In this document: positions 5,416-6,808 of the stretch, in pieces
Layout of the letters: the number at the start of each line of letters is the position of its first letter
Numbering within the stretch: position 1 is the first letter of the stretch
NCBI GenBank assembly: GCA_002296975.1
Contig: DBIS01000316.1
Coordinates: 13,308 to 20,115, forward strand
Source: Deltaproteobacteria bacterium UBA796
GTDB lineage: Bacteria; Myxococcota_A; UBA796
Direction of reading: 5' to 3'
Length of the DNA: 6,808 bases
The notes under the pieces: generated by a model
What the model saw: the letters and a program-made list of their open reading frames with translations, nothing else
Told to the model about the DNA's origin: nothing
Databases searched by the model: none
Translations under genes and position numbers: made by a program

Positions 5416-6743
5416 CGGTTTGGTTGCTGGTGTCCCTTGTTTTGTCGGGCTGCGATAAACCAAAGCCTGTCGATGTGTTCTTTATCTCTGTGGACACATT
5501 GCGGGTAGACCATGTGGGGGCGTACAACCCGCTTTCACCGGCGAAAACACCCCATATCGATGCTTTGGCGGCAGACGCCGTACGCTTTGATGACGCTTTT
5601 AGTCCCATCTCAGTGACCGGCCCAGCATTCGCGTCTGTGATGACCGCCAAGCGCCCTGGTGGTCACGGTATGATGGTGAATCTGTTTAGGAATGGAACAC
5701 CCCTCGCACCGTCCCACCGGACGGTCGCCGAGTCATTTTTGGAGGCCGGATATCGAACGGCGGCCTTTGTCTCGGCCTTTACCTTGCGTCCAGCGCTTGG
5801 GCTAGACCGGGGGTTTTCGGTCTACAATTCAGCAGGAAACCGAAACCGTGAAGGAAGGCTCACCGCCGAAATTTTTGGGAGTTGGTTATCGGTGACGGAG
5901 GGGCCAGTCTTTGTTTGGACACACTCGTTTGACCCCCACGGTCCCTTTAAAAGGCATCTTGAACCAGGAGATGTTCACGGGGGTTTAGAGAGAGAGGCGG
6001 CATTCCTCGCCCATATTCCCGACTATCAGCAGATAGAAGATATTACCGATCCTTCTCTGTATGAGGCCCTGTACGCCCGCGGGGTTGAGGTGGCGGATCA
6101 GTCGGTTGGTCAGGTTGTGGCCGCCATCAAGGCGACGGGTCGGTATGACGACGCCTTGATCGTGTTCTTCGCAGACCACGGTGAGGGCTTTCGAGAGCGT
6201 GACCTTTGGTATGACCATGGAGCGTACCCCCACGTAGAACAAACCGGTGTGCCGTTGCTTGTGAAGTACCCACGGGGTCGCGGTGCAGGGGAGACCGACA
6301 GCCGGCTGGTGAGCTTGATGGACATCGCGCCCACAGCTTTGGCCACAGCCTCATTACCAGGCTTGGTGGGTGTGGGCGGGGTGTCTTTAAAGGGTGAGGA
6401 CGCGCTTCACAGCAGTTTGGGTGCTGAAAGCAGTCACTGCAAGCGCATTTCCGTTTTGAAGTGTGCTCCCCATGGTGGCGGAGGAAAGCTCGTGGCTGTG
6501 CGCACCTCCACGGTGAGTTTGGTGTCTGAGCCACAGGGCCAGGGGCTTGTGAAAAATCAGTACGACCGACGGGCCGACCCAAAAGAATGGATGGCTGTGC
6601 CGGTGACATACGTTGGTGTGGCACTGGATGAGCTCAACGCGATGGTCGCTCAAAGGCGCGATCGCGTTTCCCCGCCGTTACCAGGTTTAGCTGAAAAGGG
6701 CCCTGATGTAGAAAACTTGAGGGATTTAGGCTATTTGGAGTAA
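5412..6743 (+). CDS. Sulfatase/alkaline-phosphatase-superfamily lipoprotein with Thr at the nucleophile position
   Basis: The 443-residue protein has a lipoprotein signal (MTVWLLVSLVLSGC; lipid on Cys14, Asp15 at +2). A sulfatase-like domain then starts with FFISVDTLRVDHVGAY (23-38; metal ligand Asp28). The nucleophile region reads SVTGPAFASVMTAKRPGGHG (67-86). Where formylglycine sulfatases have CxPSR, this has T69-G-P-A-F, so it is probably not a classical sulfatase and may use Thr as phosphoethanolamine or phosphoglycerol transferases do. Other landmarks are HSFDPHGPF (171-179), the metal motif FFADHGEGF (252-260), DHG (268-270), VPLLVKYP (280-287) and the family C-terminus LRDLGYLE. It should act on sulfo- or phospho-esters at the periplasmic face. 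In E. coli, Asp at +2 retains lipoproteins in the inner membrane; whether that holds here is unknown. There is no clear SD: the start overlaps the previous stop as ATGA, so translation is probably coupled to the MopE-repeat gene. Confidence 0.9.
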   Translation: MTVWLLVSLVLSGCDKPKPVDVFFISVDTLRVDHVGAYNPLSPAKTPHIDALAADAVRFDDAFSPISVTGPAFASVMTAKRPGGHGMMVNLFRNGTPLAPSHRTVAESFLEAGYRTAAFVSAFTLRPALGLDRGFSVYNSAGNRNREGRLTAEIFGSWLSVTEGPVFVWTHSFDPHGPFKRHLEPGDVHGGLEREAAFLAHIPDYQQIEDITDPSLYEALYARGVEVADQSVGQVVAAIKATGRYDDALIVFFADHGEGFRERDLWYDHGAYPHVEQTGVPLLVKYPRGRGAGETDSRLVSLMDIAPTALATASLPGLVGVGGVSLKGEDALHSSLGAESSHCKRISVLKCAPHGGGGKLVAVRTSTVSLVSEPQGQGLVKNQYDRRADPKEWMAVPVTYVGVALDELNAMVAQRRDRVSPPLPGLAEKGPDVENLRDLGYLE

Positions 6744-6744
6744 G

Positions 6745-6780
6745 CCTTGGGCCTTGATGCGTGGTGTTTCACCCCCAAGG
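6745..6780 (+). terminator. Possible hairpin after the sulfatase-like gene
   Basis: CCTTGGG (6745-6751) can pair with CCCAAGG (6774-6780), and GGTG-TTT-CACC (6763-6773) forms a nested 4-bp hairpin directly inside it. It starts 2 nt after the TAA stop, where a terminator would be expected, but no U-run follows. CCCAAGG recurs at 6795-6801 and could pair instead. Weak candidate. Confidence 0.3.
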
Positions 6781-6807
6781 TGGGTCACCATCACCCCAAG
6801 GTGGGTC
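6773..6807. repeat. Two-copy 21-bp-period direct repeat at window edge
   Basis: CCCCAAGGTGGGTC occurs at 6773-6786 and again at 6794-6807, exactly 21 bp apart with a 7-nt spacer. The array runs to the window end and may continue. The period is a multiple of three, so it could be a coding repeat: on the - strand one frame reads DPPWGDG then DPPWG and stops at 6769. It could equally be a noncoding intergenic repeat. Confidence 0.55.
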
Positions 6808-6808
6808 G

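Noticed and set aside
4575..5513. Several long antisense open frames opposite the MopE-repeat lipoprotein gene
   Set aside because: They arise because the GAC/GAT-rich Asp codons read as stop-free sequence on the other strand. Their translations are low-complexity with no family motif, while the + frame has an SD, a lipoprotein signal and clear repeats.
6726..6806. A second - strand open frame at the right edge reading THLG repeats
   Set aside because: It would run 18 nt into the sulfatase-like coding region and has no recognisable features. It and the DPPWG frame cannot be told apart without more sequence, so neither is called as a gene.
6770..6808. Start of a CRISPR array
   Set aside because: The repeated unit is 14 bp with a 7-nt spacer, too short for a CRISPR repeat and spacer, and no cas gene is in the window.

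Overview
This window most resembles a member of the Myxococcota (former Deltaproteobacteria). Two traits point there: a secreted Cys-rich protein ending in a MYXO-CTERM-like tail (Cys, short hydrophobic stretch, RRR), and a lipoprotein carrying MopE-type Asp/Cys metal-binding repeats, which are abundant in that phylum. Proline-rich linkers and TPRs fit too. GC content looks moderate by eye (not counted), so this is probably not a classic high-GC soil myxobacterium. The species cannot be named from the sequence.

Layout. Positions 1-1418 (+ strand) hold the C-terminal end of a proline-rich TPR protein, a MutT/NudG-type Nudix hydrolase that starts inside the TPR stop codon (4-nt overlap), and, after 48 nt with a small hairpin and a good Shine-Dalgarno (SD) sequence, the MYXO-CTERM-like surface protein. 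Positions 1415-4306 (- strand) form a compact three-gene cluster read leftward: a NIT1-type carbon-nitrogen hydrolase, a secreted PhoD-like metallophosphatase (21-nt gap) and an exported PAP2-superfamily membrane protein (30-nt gap). The PAP2 gene ends tail-to-tail with the MYXO-CTERM gene, overlapping it by 4 nt. A 56-bp divergent region (4307-4362) separates the hydrolase from a + strand pair: a MopE-repeat lipoprotein and a sulfatase/alkaline-phosphatase-superfamily lipoprotein, joined by an ATGA overlap. The last 65 nt contain a 21-bp-period repeat and a possible hairpin, cut by the window edge.

Function. Five of the seven proteins carry export signals, so the window is mainly about the cell envelope. 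Three exported proteins belong to phospho- or sulfo-ester hydrolase/transferase superfamilies (PhoD, PAP2, sulfatase-like). The two cytoplasmic enzymes (Nudix, NIT1-like amidase) look like metabolite or nucleotide house-cleaning proteins. I see no mobile element, CRISPR array, RNA gene or defence system. The main oddities are enzymes that depart from their family consensus: the PAP2 protein lacks both phosphate-binding arginines, the Nudix box has Lys for a conserved Glu, and the sulfatase-fold protein has Thr where formylglycine sulfatases need Cys or Ser. I found no convincing evidence of a wholly new system.
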